This document shows positions 28,837 to 37,905 of a stretch of 46,962 bases of DNA, piece after piece. Below the pieces are notes generated by a model. That model searched no databases. It was not told the DNA's origin and saw only the letters and a list, made by a program, of their open reading frames with translations. Position 1 is the first letter of the stretch. Each line of letters opens with the position of its first letter. Both the position numbers and the translations under genes were made by a program. This DNA comes from Xanthomonas cannabis pv. cannabis. Its GTDB lineage: Bacteria; Pseudomonadota; Gammaproteobacteria; Xanthomonadales; Xanthomonadaceae. The stretch spans positions 1 to 46,962 of the forward strand of contig NZ_JSZE01000070.1 of NCBI RefSeq assembly GCF_000802365.1. Reading direction: 5' to 3'.

Positions 28837-29466
28837 CTACACCGGCGCAGACTTCAAAATCCCCGACAGACTCTCGCGCAGGATCAGCTGCAAATGCATG
28901 CGGTTGAGTTCCATGCCGCTGGTCATCACGCTGTGCAGGCCGCCGCACATGGCGGCGACGGCGAAGACGCGGGCCTGGAATTCCTGTTCGCTGCTGGCCG
29001 GGTCGGCGTGGCCGCGCAGCAGGCGCTTGAGCAGGGCGCTGAGGTGTTCGATCAGCGATGCGCTCTGGCGGCGCATGAAGGCGGCCAGCACCGGGTCGCG
29101 CAGGGTGGCCAGGTGCAGTTCCAGGTCGATGCGGGTGCGCTTGATGTTGATTTCCTGCAGCAGCCATTCTTCGAGCAGGCCGGCGATGAAATCCACCACG
29201 TGCACGTTGGCCGGGCGTTCCACCAGCCACATCTGGCGGATGGCGCGCATGTAGTTGCGCTCCAGCAATGCGCGCACCAGCGCGTCCTTGTCTTCGAAAC
29301 GTTGCAGCAGGCTGCCGCAGCTGACCTTGGCGCGCTCGGCGATCAGCTCGAAGCTGGTGGCACTCAGGCCGATGACGTCGATGCACTGCTCGGTGGCGTC
29401 CAGCACCTCTTCCAGCAGCAGTTCTTCGCGCTCTTTTGCCGTGCGCAGCAACAGGACGTTGGACAT
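28837..29466 (-). CDS. TetR-family transcriptional regulator
   Basis: A 209-residue protein with an N-terminal helix-turn-helix (about 17-62; LLLEEVLDATEQCIDVIGL, FELIAERAKVSCGSLLQRFEDKDALVRAL) and a helical ligand domain. SLLQRFEDKD replaces the more usual SLYYHFxSKE, which is acceptable in the family. The gene is divergent from the histidine-phosphatase/nnrD pair with 188 bases between starts, so it may control that pair or only itself. The ligand is unknown. Confidence 0.85.
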   Translation of the reverse strand: MSNVLLLRTAKEREELLLEEVLDATEQCIDVIGLSATSFELIAERAKVSCGSLLQRFEDKDALVRALLERNYMRAIRQMWLVERPANVHVVDFIAGLLEEWLLQEINIKRTRIDLELHLATLRDPVLAAFMRRQSASLIEHLSALLKRLLRGHADPASSEQEFQARVFAVAAMCGGLHSVMTSGMELNRMHLQLILRESLSGILKSAPV

Positions 29467-29654
29467 GGGCAGCAGGGTGTCGGGGGGCTGCAGTATACCG
29501 GCGCGGCGTTACCCATCCGTTGCGTTCGCTTGTTGCTATGCCATCAGTCATGGATGCGCGTGCGTATTGAAACACCGGTCACAGATGCGCTGGTCGACCA
29601 TGTTTTCACGGCGGCTGTGCGACACGTGAGGTCGACGTTGTGCAGGAGAAGCAT

Positions 29655-30428
29655 GTGAGTGAGAACAGTGCGGTAGCCGGTGTCTCGGCGCAGTGGCCGG
29701 CGCGGTTGTGGGTGGTGCGGCATGGGCAAAGCGCGGGCAATGTGGCGCGCGATGTGGCCGAGTCCAACGGCTCGGCCTTGATCGACCTGGAGCACCGCGA
29801 TGCGGATGTGCCGTTGTCGGCGCTGGGCGAGCGCCAGGCCGAGGCGTTGGGGGCGTGGATGGCCGGTTTGCCCGAGCACGAGCGCCCGACGCTGATCCTG
29901 AGTTCCACCTATGTGCGTGCGCGCCAGACCGCCGCTGCGGTGGCGCGTGCGCTGGGGCAGCCGGCCGAGTCGGTCAGCGTGGACGAGCGTTTGCGCGAGA
30001 AGGAGTTCGGCGTGCTCGATCGCTATACCACGGCCGGTATTCTTGCGACCTTTCCGGAGCTGGCCGAGCAGCGCAAGCTGGTGGGCAAGTTCTACTTTCG
30101 CCCGCCCGGTGGCGAGAGCTGGTGCGATGTGATCTTCCGTCTGCGCGGGGTGGTGGGCGATCTGCAGCGCAACCATGTGGGCGCGCGCGTGCTGATCGTG
30201 GGGCATCAGGTGATTGTCAATTGCTTCCGCTACCTGATCGAGCGGATGGACGAGGCCACCATCCTGGGTATCGACCGCGAAGGCGATGTGCCCAATTGCG
30301 GCGTCACCGAATACGCGGCTGCGGCCGATGGGCAATCGCTGGAATTGCTGCGCACCAAGTTCGTGCCGCCGGAGCTGGCCGACGAGCCGGTGACCACCGA
30401 GTCCGACCGCCCGGCCGGGGCGCGCTGA
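29655..30428 (+). CDS. Histidine phosphatase superfamily protein
   Basis: About 257 residues of the branch 1 (phosphoglycerate-mutase-like) histidine phosphatase fold. The phospho-acceptor His lies in VVRHGQSAGN (about 18-27). The second Arg/Glu elements are SSTYVRARQTAAA and EKEFGVLDR, and the second catalytic His lies in VLIVGHQVIVNC (about 180-191). The substrate is not clear: PGM, sugar phosphates or a nucleotide are all possible. GTG 29655 follows AGGAGAAGC well; GTG 29640 would add five residues. Its stop TGA overlaps the ATG of nnrD by one base, so both are translated together, hinting at a metabolite-repair role. Confidence 0.88.
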   Translation: MSENSAVAGVSAQWPARLWVVRHGQSAGNVARDVAESNGSALIDLEHRDADVPLSALGERQAEALGAWMAGLPEHERPTLILSSTYVRARQTAAAVARALGQPAESVSVDERLREKEFGVLDRYTTAGILATFPELAEQRKLVGKFYFRPPGGESWCDVIFRLRGVVGDLQRNHVGARVLIVGHQVIVNCFRYLIERMDEATILGIDREGDVPNCGVTEYAAAADGQSLELLRTKFVPPELADEPVTTESDRPAGAR

Positions 30429-31297
30429 TGGCCACCCCGCGCGTGCGCATGCTCACCGCGGCTGCCTTGCGGTCGATGCCGTTGCCGGCCCCGGGTGGCG
30501 ACAAGGAGCAGCGCGGGCGCGTGTTGATCGTGGGCGGCTCGATGCGCGTGCCCGGTGCGGTGCTGCTGGCCGGCGAGGCGGCGCTGCGCACCGGTGCGGG
30601 CAAGCTGCAGATCGCCACCGCCGCCAGTGTGGCGCCGGGTATGGCCTTGGCGGTGCCGGAGGCGCTGGTGCTGGGGTTGGCGCAAAACGGGCAGGGTGAG
30701 ATCGTGCGTGGGCATCGCGCGCTGGACGGGGCGATGGCGGCCTGCGATGCGGCAGTGATCGGGCCGGGGATGGCGTCGTCGGCCACCACCACGGCGATGG
30801 TCAGGCGTGCCGCCGAGCAGGCGGTGTGCACCTTGGTGCTGGATGCCGGTGCATTGTCGCGTGGCCTGCGGGCGCCGATCGGGCGGCCCTTCGTATTGAC
30901 GCCGCATGCGGGCGAGATGGCGACCCTGGCCGGCGACGACAAGGCGGCGGTGGAAGCGGCGCCGGGCGCGTACGCGCTGAAGTTTGCGCAGAAGCTGCGC
31001 AGCGTGGTGATCGTCAAGGGCGCGGACAGTTTTATTGCCGGCCCGGATGGAGTGGTGTGGATGCATCGCGGGGGCGCGTCCGGGTTGGGCACGTCCGGGT
31101 CTGGCGATGTGCTGGCCGGGTTGATTGCCGGGTTTGCCGCGCGCGGCTGCGATGCGTTGACCGCTGCGTTATGGGGCGTGTTTGTGCATGCGGCCGCGGG
31201 CAGGCAGTTGGCCAGGCGGATTGGGCCGGTGGGGTTTTTGGCGCGCGAACTTGGGTTGGAAGTGCCTGGGATTTTGAATCGGTTGGCGCGCCGCTGA
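30428..31297 (+). CDS. nnrD: ADP-dependent NAD(P)H-hydrate dehydratase
   Basis: A 289-residue enzyme that repairs hydrated NAD(P)H. It matches the C-terminal (YjeF_C, ribokinase-like) domain of E. coli Nnr, with the ATP/ADP-binding GRVLIVGGS near the start, the PFVLTPHAGEMATLAG stretch (about 155-170), VIVKGADS, and the catalytic GTSGSGDVLAGLIAGFAARG (about 219-238). The N-terminal NnrE epimerase half found in many bacteria is missing, so the epimerase must be encoded elsewhere or absent. The start overlaps the upstream phosphatase stop (TGATG). Confidence 0.93.
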   Translation: MATPRVRMLTAAALRSMPLPAPGGDKEQRGRVLIVGGSMRVPGAVLLAGEAALRTGAGKLQIATAASVAPGMALAVPEALVLGLAQNGQGEIVRGHRALDGAMAACDAAVIGPGMASSATTTAMVRRAAEQAVCTLVLDAGALSRGLRAPIGRPFVLTPHAGEMATLAGDDKAAVEAAPGAYALKFAQKLRSVVIVKGADSFIAGPDGVVWMHRGGASGLGTSGSGDVLAGLIAGFAARGCDALTAALWGVFVHAAAGRQLARRIGPVGFLARELGLEVPGILNRLARR

Positions 31298-31329
31298 TCG
31301 ACGCTCGTCGCGGTGATGCGGCGCGCAGA

Positions 31330-31512
31330 TCAAGCCCCTCTCCAGCGTGGAAAGGGTTGGGGTGAGGGTACGTTTGCTGAAGGCGTGGTGCTGTCTTTCC
31401 AGTTGGGGTTTAGGTTGTTGCCTTGATTGCCGGGGGCGGGTTGCACCCCTGGCAGATGTATCCTCATCCGGCCCTTCGGGCCACTTTCTCCCGAGGGGAG
31501 AAGGGAGTGTCC
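31330..31512. repeat. Split copy of the palindromic repeat element
   Basis: AGCCCCTCTCCAGC...AAAGGGTTGGGGTGAGGGTACG (about 31332-31370) is the right half of the element arrayed at 1377-1935. TCCTCATCCGGCCCTTCGGG...TTCTCCCGAGGGGAGAAGGGAG (about 31459-31507) is the left half. They are separated by about 90 bases of unrelated sequence. The rest of the 309-base gap before the GH30 start shows no gene. Confidence 0.8.
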
Positions 31513-31606
31513 GATCGTGGAAGGATGCATGGTTGCGCTCGTTTGTTGCGCGATGTTGCGCCGCGTTGGTCGGTTAGGCTTGGTCACCAACCTGGGAGGG
31601 TGCACG

Positions 31607-33202
31607 GTGAAGCGAGCGATTGCGTGGTCGATGGTGGGGGTTCTGGGGGTATGGGGTACTGCGACTGAAGCTGTATTGGTATTGGCATCTGCATCTGCAT
31701 CTGCATCTGCAGCAACAGCATCAGCATCAGCAACGCCGATTCCGATGCAGGCATCGACGGCATCGTTTGCATCCACGCCCGCATCGAAGGCGGTAGAAGC
31801 TGCGGTTGCGGATGCTGCTGTTCCGCCAGCCGCCGCCGGTGCACTACGCGTTTACACCTCCGCCCAGGGCGCAACGCAGCAGATGCGTGTCAGCACTGTC
31901 GATGCGCCCACGGCCGGGCATGCGTTGACCGAGAAGGAGAACTCCATCTTCGTCAATCCGCAGCGGCGCTTCCAGGAGGTGCTGGGCATCGGCGGGGCGA
32001 TCACCGATGCTAGTGCCGAGACCTTCGCCAGGCTGCCCAAGCCTGCGCAGCGCGCCTTGCTCACTGCCTACTACGACCCACAAAAGGGCATCGGCTATAC
32101 GCTGGCGCGCACCACCATCCACAGCTCGGATTTCAGCAGCGGCAGCTACACCTACATCAAGGAAGGCGATGCGGCGCTGAAGAGCTTTTCGGTCAGGCAC
32201 GATCAGCGTTATCGCATCCCGATGCTGCGCCAGGCCATTGCGGCGGCCGGCGGCAAGTTGACGACATTTGCCAGCCCGTGGAGCGCGCCGGCGTTCATGA
32301 AAGACAGCAATAACATGCTCAAGGGCGGCAAGTTGCTACCCGCGTATGCGCAGGCCTGGGCCACCTACTACACGCGCTTTATTGCGGCCTACGAAAAGGC
32401 CGGCATCCCGATCTGGGGCATCAGCCTGCAGAACGAGCCGATGGCGGTGCAGACCTGGGAGTCGATGGTGTTTTCCGCGGAGGAAGAGCGCGACTTTTTG
32501 AAGAACCACCTCGGCCCGACGATGGAGCAGGCGGGCTATGGCGACCGCAAGATCATCGTGTGGGACCACAACCGCGACATGATGCTGCACCGTGCGCATG
32601 TGATCTTCGACGATCCGGAAGCGGCGAAATACGCGTGGGGCATGGGCTTCCACTGGTACGAGACCTGGGCCGGGTTCGCGCCGATGGTGGAGAACGTCGC
32701 AGCCGTGGCACAGGCGTACCCGGACAAGCCGCTGTTGCTGACCGAAGCGGCGGTGGAAAAGTTCGACCCGGCAAAGTTGCAGTACTGGCCCAACGGTGAG
32801 CGCTATGGCACCGCCATCATCAACGATCTCAATCATGGGGCGGTGGGCTGGACCGACTGGAACATCCTGCTCGATCAAAATGGCGGGCCGAACCACGTGG
32901 GCAATTATTGCTTTGCGCCGGTGCATGCCGACACGCGCACCGGCGAGGTGATCTACACGCCGAGCTATTGGTATATCGGCCACTTTTCCAAGTTCATCCG
33001 CCCCGGTGCGCGGCGGGTGAGTGCGGCCAGCAGCCGCAGCAATCTGGCAACGACGTCCTTTCTCAACACCGATGGCAGCCTGGCGACGGTGGTGATGAAT
33101 GCCAGCGATGTGGCGATCCGTTACAACCTGTACGTGGGCGAGGCATCGAGTGAATTGGAGATTCCCGCGCATGCGATCCAGACGGTGGTGATGACGCAAT
33201 AA
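31607..33202 (+). CDS. Secreted GH30-family glycoside hydrolase (glucosylceramidase-like)
   Basis: A 531-residue exported enzyme of GH30. The GTG start at 31607 follows GGGAGGGTGCAC and yields a signal peptide (VKRAIAWSMVGVLGVWGTA). A low-complexity Ala/Ser linker (about 27-43) follows. The (beta/alpha)8 domain begins with QEVLGIGGAITDASAETFA. The acid/base Glu is in GISLQNEPMAV (about residue 280) and the nucleophile is probably Glu in LLLTEAAVEKF (about 380). A C-terminal beta-sandwich ends the protein. Family members cleave beta-glucosyl, beta-1,6-glucan or xylan linkages; the substrate here is unknown. Confidence 0.92.
   Translation: MKRAIAWSMVGVLGVWGTATEAVLVLASASASASAATASASATPIPMQASTASFASTPASKAVEAAVADAAVPPAAAGALRVYTSAQGATQQMRVSTVDAPTAGHALTEKENSIFVNPQRRFQEVLGIGGAITDASAETFARLPKPAQRALLTAYYDPQKGIGYTLARTTIHSSDFSSGSYTYIKEGDAALKSFSVRHDQRYRIPMLRQAIAAAGGKLTTFASPWSAPAFMKDSNNMLKGGKLLPAYAQAWATYYTRFIAAYEKAGIPIWGISLQNEPMAVQTWESMVFSAEEERDFLKNHLGPTMEQAGYGDRKIIVWDHNRDMMLHRAHVIFDDPEAAKYAWGMGFHWYETWAGFAPMVENVAAVAQAYPDKPLLLTEAAVEKFDPAKLQYWPNGERYGTAIINDLNHGAVGWTDWNILLDQNGGPNHVGNYCFAPVHADTRTGEVIYTPSYWYIGHFSKFIRPGARRVSAASSRSNLATTSFLNTDGSLATVVMNASDVAIRYNLYVGEASSELEIPAHAIQTVVMTQ
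31685..31734 (+). repeat. Hexanucleotide repeat encoding a Ser-Ala linker
   Basis: Four exact GCATCT copies (31685-31708), then degenerate GCAACA/GCATCA/GCATCA units, encode alternating Ala-Ser residues in the linker after the signal peptide of the GH30 enzyme. Slippage by whole units would keep the frame and only change linker length. Confidence 0.85.
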
Positions 33203-33238
33203 GCGCAGGCCGTGGGCGGAGCATTGGTGGGGGTGCGT

Positions 33239-33290
33239 GCCCTCATCCGCCCTTCGGGCAACTTCTCCCGGTAGGAGAAGGGGAGCTCGC
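33239..33290. repeat. Half copy of the palindromic repeat element
   Basis: CCCTCATCCGCCCTTCGGGC followed by AACTTCTCCCGGTAGGAGAAGG is the left half of the element seen at 1377-1935 and 31459-31507. It begins 37 bases after the GH30 stop. No gene lies in 33203-33474. Confidence 0.75.
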
Positions 33291-33383
33291 ATGATCGAAG
33301 CCGTCTTTGCTTAGCTGGTCGAACTACCTTGCGGTTCGGTCTTGCTGATGCATCAGCATTCGAGACTGCCGCCAATACCAAAA

Positions 33384-33447
33384 ACGCCACCGAAGAAAAC
33401 CCCGCCGACCACTGCGCATGCAGCGATCGGCGGGGTTCTGGTGGCGT
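33384..33447. terminator. Bidirectional terminator between GH30 and the SDR gene
   Basis: AACCCCGCCGA (33398-33408) pairs with TCGGCGGGGTT (33427-33437), and an outer stem ACGCCACC/GGTGGCGT (33384-33391/33440-33447) extends it. The genes on both sides converge here, so the structure can stop both transcripts. Confidence 0.75.
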
Positions 33448-33474
33448 GACGCTGGAAGTGCGCTTTAAGCTAAC

Positions 33475-34377
33475 TCAGGACAGCAGCAAGCCGCCGGTGG
33501 CACCAAACACTTCGCCGGTGACATAGCTGGACTCCTGCGAAGCCAGGATCACATACAACGGCGCCATCTCTACCGGCTGGCCGGCGCGCTTGAGCGGGGT
33601 TTCCGAGCCGAACTCGGGAATCTTTTCCGGCGGCTGGCCACCGCTGGGTTGCAGCGGGGTCCACACCGGGCCGGGGGCGACGGCGTTGACGCGGATGCCC
33701 TTCTCGGCGACCTGCTGAGCCAGGCCCTTGGTGAAGTTGACGATGGCCGCCTTGGTGGACGCGTAGTCCAGCAGCGTCGGTGAGGGTTGGTAGGACTGGA
33801 TCGAGCCGGTGTTGATGATGGATGCGCCCGGGGGCAGGTGCGGGATGGCCGCCTTGCACAGCCAGAACATCGCGTACACATTGGTCTTGTAGGTGGCGTC
33901 GAACTGCTCGGTAGTGATGTCGGCGATGTCTTTCATCGCGGTTTGCTTGCCGGCGATGTTGACCAGCAGATCCAGCCCACCGAGCTCCTTGACCGCGCGT
34001 GCGACCAACTGGTTGCAGAAAGCCTCATCCTTGAGATCACCAGGGATGCTGATCGCCTTGCGGCCTTCGGCCTCGATCAACTTCACCACCTCCGCAGCGT
34101 CCTGTTCTTCTTCCGGCAGGTAGTTCAGCACGATGTCCGCGCCTTCGCGCGCATAGGCGATTGCAGTGGCGCGGCCGATGCCCGAGTCGGCGCCGGTGAT
34201 CAGCGCCTTGCGGCCCTTCAGGCGGCCGAAGCCCTGGTAGCTCTGCTCGCCGTGGTCGGCCTTGGGCTGCAATGCATGGATGGTGCCCGGCGCTTCCTGG
34301 GTCTGCTCGGGGAACTTCGGTTGCGGAAACTGGGTGAGCGGGTTTTGCATTTCGTACTGGTTCTTGGTGCTGGACAT
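33475..34377 (-). CDS. SDR-family oxidoreductase, YghA-like
   Basis: A 300-residue short-chain dehydrogenase with an N-terminal extension (about 1-45; [20 protein letters not shown]) typical of YghA and stress-related SDRs. The dinucleotide loop is [13 protein letters not shown] (about 55-67), the structural motif NIAGKQ replaces NAG, and the catalytic site is Ser in TGSIQSY with YASTK (about 213). The end of the protein is typical ([13 protein letters not shown]). ATG 34377 is preceded by CAGGAGCC. In-frame sequence further upstream is non-coding. The substrate is not known. Confidence 0.9.
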   Translation of the reverse strand: MSSTKNQYEMQNPLTQFPQPKFPEQTQEAPGTIHALQPKADHGEQSYQGFGRLKGRKALITGADSGIGRATAIAYAREGADIVLNYLPEEEQDAAEVVKLIEAEGRKAISIPGDLKDEAFCNQLVARAVKELGGLDLLVNIAGKQTAMKDIADITTEQFDATYKTNVYAMFWLCKAAIPHLPPGASIINTGSIQSYQPSPTLLDYASTKAAIVNFTKGLAQQVAEKGIRVNAVAPGPVWTPLQPSGGQPPEKIPEFGSETPLKRAGQPVEMAPLYVILASQESSYVTGEVFGATGGLLLS

Positions 34378-34561
34378 GCGCTGGCTCCTGCAGTGGGGGA
34401 TGGCAGTGCCGCAGCGTGCTGCGGCCGATGCGGAGCAGTCTGGAAACCATAGCGATGCGTGCGGGTGAACGAATGTTGTGCATGATGTGAACGCGCCACG
34501 CAGATGGCGCGCGTGCGGTGCTGCTGCGCCGTACACGCAGGCCACGACCGGGAGGACCGCA

Positions 34562-35269
34562 ATGCAGTGTGTAGGGATCGATGGCGCCGGCAGCGGCTGG
34601 CTGGCGGTGTGGCAGGCCGGCGATGGATTGCAGTTTGCCGGCTACCCCACGGTGGCCGCGGTGGCGAGCGCATTGGGGGACGTCGCCGTGCTGGGCGTGG
34701 ATATCCCGATCGGTCTGAGCGAGCACGCGCCCCGCGCTGCGGATGTGCAGGCGCGGCGCTTTGTGGGTGGGCGCCGCGCATCCAGCATCTTTGCCGCGCC
34801 ATTGCGCGGCATGCTGCATGCATCCACGCAGGTGGAAGCGTCTGCGTTGCATCGGGTGCTGGATCACGACGGCCAGCGTGGCTTTGGCGTGCAGTCGTTT
34901 GCGCTGCTGTCGAAGATTCGCGCCTGGGACGATGCCTTGCGCGCCGATCCGCCGTGGGCGGAGCGCGTGTTCGAGGTGCACCCGGAGGTGTCGTTCGCCG
35001 TGCTCGCCGGCGGGCACGGCCTGGCGGCAGGCAAGAAGAGCAATGCGGGCCACCAACAGCGCGCCGCCTTGCTGGGCCAATGCTATGGCGCCAGGCAGGT
35101 GGCCGCGTTGCTGGAGCGCGTGCCGCGTGCGCTGGCCAAGCCGGACGATGTGCTGGATGCCCTGGTGGCCTGCTGGAGCGCGCAGCGCATTGCCGCAGGT
35201 ACCGCCGGCAGCCTGCCGACGGTGGTGGAGCGCGACGCCTGCGGGCTACGCATGGGCATTCACTACTGA
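34562..35269 (+). CDS. DUF429 family protein
   Basis: A 235-residue protein. [15 protein letters not shown] (residues 3-17) is the RNase H-like first strand usual in DUF429. [14 protein letters not shown] (about 41-54) and [16 protein letters not shown] (about 138-153) carry further conserved acidic positions, and [14 protein letters not shown] (about 196-209) the last. The fold suggests a nuclease- or ATPase-like site, but no activity is established for the family. ATG 34562 follows GGGAGGACC. It is divergent from the SDR gene and convergent with the GH92 gene, whose end is two bases away. Confidence 0.85.
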   Translation: MQCVGIDGAGSGWLAVWQAGDGLQFAGYPTVAAVASALGDVAVLGVDIPIGLSEHAPRAADVQARRFVGGRRASSIFAAPLRGMLHASTQVEASALHRVLDHDGQRGFGVQSFALLSKIRAWDDALRADPPWAERVFEVHPEVSFAVLAGGHGLAAGKKSNAGHQQRAALLGQCYGARQVAALLERVPRALAKPDDVLDALVACWSAQRIAAGTAGSLPTVVERDACGLRMGIHY

Positions 35270-35270
35270 C

Positions 35271-37625
35271 TCAGCGCGTCTGCGTCGACATCGAATACGG
35301 CCGCTGCGCCGGATCGGTGGCCCATTGCGTGTTCGGCGTGGCCTGCATGCGGAAGCGCAACTCGCCGCCGGCCTGAATTTCTTCATGCGTGAGGTAGGCG
35401 CGGGTCAGCGGCTGGCCGTTGAGGGTGACGCTGCCGACGTAGCTGCGCGCCTTGCTCAGGCCATCGGCGATCACGCTGAAGCGCTTGCCATTGGGCAGAT
35501 TGAGCGTGGCGCGCGGCAGGAACGGGCGGCCGATGATGTATTGATTGCTGCCCGGCGCCACCGGGTAGAAGCCCAGCGTGGTGAACACATACCAGGCCGA
35601 CATCTGGCCGAGATCGTCGTTGCCGGCCAGGCCTTCGGGGCCGGCGTGATACTGGCTACCGATGATCTGGGTCAGGCGCGCCTGCGTGCGCCAAGGCTGG
35701 CCCGCATAGGCGTAGAGATAGGCCACGTGGTGGCTGGGTTCGTTGCCATGCGCATACCAGCCGATCAGGCCGGTGATGTCTTCCATGTGCTCGAAGATCT
35801 TCGGGTCCACCTTCGCATCGAACACCGCATCCAGGCGCGCGAGGAGTTTGTCTTCGCCGCCATGCGCGGCGGCCAGCCCGGCCACGTCTTGCGGCACGTA
35901 CCAGGAGTATTGCCACGCGTTGCCTTCGGTGTAGTCGCTGCCGTAGCCACTGGCAGACGGGTCGAACGGCTCGCGGAAGGTGCCGGCGCGGGTGCGCGCG
36001 CGCATGTAGCCGGTGGCCGGGTCGAAGGCATGCTTCCAGTTGCCGGCGCGCTGGCTGAATTCTGCGGCGATGGCGGGCTTGCCGAGCTTGTCGGCCATGC
36101 GCGCGATGGTCCAGTCGTCGAAGGCGTATTCCAGCGTCTTGGAGGCGGCTTCGCCTTCTTCGTCGATGGGCACGTAGCCCAGCTCACGGTATTGCGCAAT
36201 GCCATCGTACGGGCCGTAGTTGGCGCTCGCGACCATGGCATGCAAGGCTTCCTCTGCGTCGAAGCCGCCGATGCCTTTCATGTACGCGTCGGCAATCACC
36301 GGGACGGCGTGGTAGCCGATCATGCACCAGGTTTCCAGGCCGTGGAATGCCCATACCGGCAGGATGCCGTAGGCGCTTTGGCGACGCGAGGCGAGCAGCG
36401 AATTGACCACGTCGCTGCTGCGTTGTGCCGGCTGCACCAGGGTGAGCAGCGGATGCAAGGCGCGGTAGGTGTCCCACAGCGAGAAGGTGGAATAGTTGGT
36501 CCAGCCAGTTGCTTGATGCACCGCATTGTCTGGCCCGCGGTAGCGGCCGTCGCTGTCCATGAACAGCGTTGGCCCCAGCAGGGTGTGATACAGCGCGGTG
36601 TAGAGCTGGGTGCGCTGTTGCGTGGTGCCTTGTGCATCGATCGCCGACAGCGCCTGCGTCCATTGCGCGCGTGCATCGGCGCGTACGCGATCGAAATCGA
36701 AGCCGGGCATTTCGGCATCGAGGTTTGCGATGGCACCGGCCTCGCTGACCGGCGAGAGCGCCACCTTCACCACCAGCGGCGTGCCGTCGTTGGCGACATC
36801 GAATACGCCGACCAGTTGCCGGCCTTCGATCTGCGCGCGCTGCGCAGGATTCTTTTCGCCCGGCGGTGGGAACCCTTTGTAGGGGATGTCCTGTTCGGTG
36901 TCGTGGAGTTGCGTGGCAGTGAGCGGGCGCGAGAAGCGCATGGCGAAATACAGCTGCCGGCCGGGCGCCCAACCGCGTGTCTCGCGAAAGCCGGTCACCG
37001 TGCCATCGCTGCGCACCCGCAGCCGCGACCACTGCACCTTGCCGGGGTAGTCGTACAGGCTGGTGCGCAGGTCCACCAGCACATGTGCCGGTACGCCCTT
37101 GGGAAACTGATAGCGATGCACACCCACGCGCGCACTGGCGGTGAGTTCGGCGCGGATGTTGCGGTCTTTCAGGGTGACCGCGTAATAGCCGGGCTGCGCC
37201 TGTTCGCTGGCGTGATCGAACTGCGCGGTGTAGCCGCTACCCGGTATGGCGGCATCGCCGCGTTCGAGCTTGATCTCGCCCACCTGCGGCATCAGCAGGA
37301 TGTCGCCCAGGTCCGAATGCCCGGAGCCGGAAAAATGCGTATGCGAAAAGCCGACGATGGTGGTGTCGCTATGCCGGTAACCCGCAGCCCAGCCATAGGC
37401 CTCCTTGCGCGGTTTGATCTGCGTATCCGGGCTCAGCTGCACCATGCCGAACGGGACCGTGGCACCGGGATAGGTGTGGCCTTCGCCACCGGTGCCGATG
37501 AATAGGTCCACGGCGGCAAAGGCAGACTCGGCCGTGCGGGCTGCCGCGTTGCCGGTGACGACCGCAAGACTGGTCAACAGCAGCAACCAGCGCAGACGAG
37601 GAAATGCGATCAATCGATGCGGCAT
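35271..37625 (-). CDS. Secreted GH92 alpha-mannosidase
   Basis: A 784-residue enzyme of GH92, calcium-dependent exo-alpha-mannosidases that trim N-glycans and other mannosides. A signal peptide is clear (LRWLLLLTSLAVVTGNAAA, residues 11-29). The N-terminal beta-sandwich begins VDLFIGTGGEGHTYPGATVP. The helical catalytic domain contains TGWTNYSTFSLWDTYRALHP (about 368-387), HNEPSHHVAYLYAY-like sequence GNEPSHHVAYLYAYAG (about 626-641), and GNDDLGQMSAWYVFTTLGFY (about 664-683), with the catalytic acids usual for the family. ATG 37625 is chosen to give the signal peptide. It may act with the GH30 and GH3 enzymes of this window on plant or fungal glycans. Confidence 0.94.
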   Translation of the reverse strand: MPHRLIAFPRLRWLLLLTSLAVVTGNAAARTAESAFAAVDLFIGTGGEGHTYPGATVPFGMVQLSPDTQIKPRKEAYGWAAGYRHSDTTIVGFSHTHFSGSGHSDLGDILLMPQVGEIKLERGDAAIPGSGYTAQFDHASEQAQPGYYAVTLKDRNIRAELTASARVGVHRYQFPKGVPAHVLVDLRTSLYDYPGKVQWSRLRVRSDGTVTGFRETRGWAPGRQLYFAMRFSRPLTATQLHDTEQDIPYKGFPPPGEKNPAQRAQIEGRQLVGVFDVANDGTPLVVKVALSPVSEAGAIANLDAEMPGFDFDRVRADARAQWTQALSAIDAQGTTQQRTQLYTALYHTLLGPTLFMDSDGRYRGPDNAVHQATGWTNYSTFSLWDTYRALHPLLTLVQPAQRSSDVVNSLLASRRQSAYGILPVWAFHGLETWCMIGYHAVPVIADAYMKGIGGFDAEEALHAMVASANYGPYDGIAQYRELGYVPIDEEGEAASKTLEYAFDDWTIARMADKLGKPAIAAEFSQRAGNWKHAFDPATGYMRARTRAGTFREPFDPSASGYGSDYTEGNAWQYSWYVPQDVAGLAAAHGGEDKLLARLDAVFDAKVDPKIFEHMEDITGLIGWYAHGNEPSHHVAYLYAYAGQPWRTQARLTQIIGSQYHAGPEGLAGNDDLGQMSAWYVFTTLGFYPVAPGSNQYIIGRPFLPRATLNLPNGKRFSVIADGLSKARSYVGSVTLNGQPLTRAYLTHEEIQAGGELRFRMQATPNTQWATDPAQRPYSMSTQTR

Positions 37626-37905
37626 GCGAACGGCTCCGGCGGATGCAGCGCCGGACCGTAGCACAGCGCCCCGGCGAGCCACATGGTCGCGGCGCAGGCA
37701 GCAGTGCGCTGTCGGTTGGGTTCGCCACACGACCAGACGCCGGACAGATTTGTTCAGCACGGACCGGCAGGCACGCTGTTGTCGGCAACGCTGCCGGCCG
37801 GGTATCCGTTGCACACGGCAAGATGTCTACCTGCCAGCCGGCGTCTCTACCGCCTGTCGCATGCAACGCGTTGCCCAGCCTTTGCGGCAGCAGGATGGCG
37901 GCGCC

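Noticed and set aside
34743-37505. 920-codon plus-strand open frame opposite the GH92 gene
   Set aside because: It is a shadow of the GH92 gene in high-GC DNA. The composition is rich in Arg, Gly and Ala, no domain is recognisable, and it begins inside the DUF429 gene.
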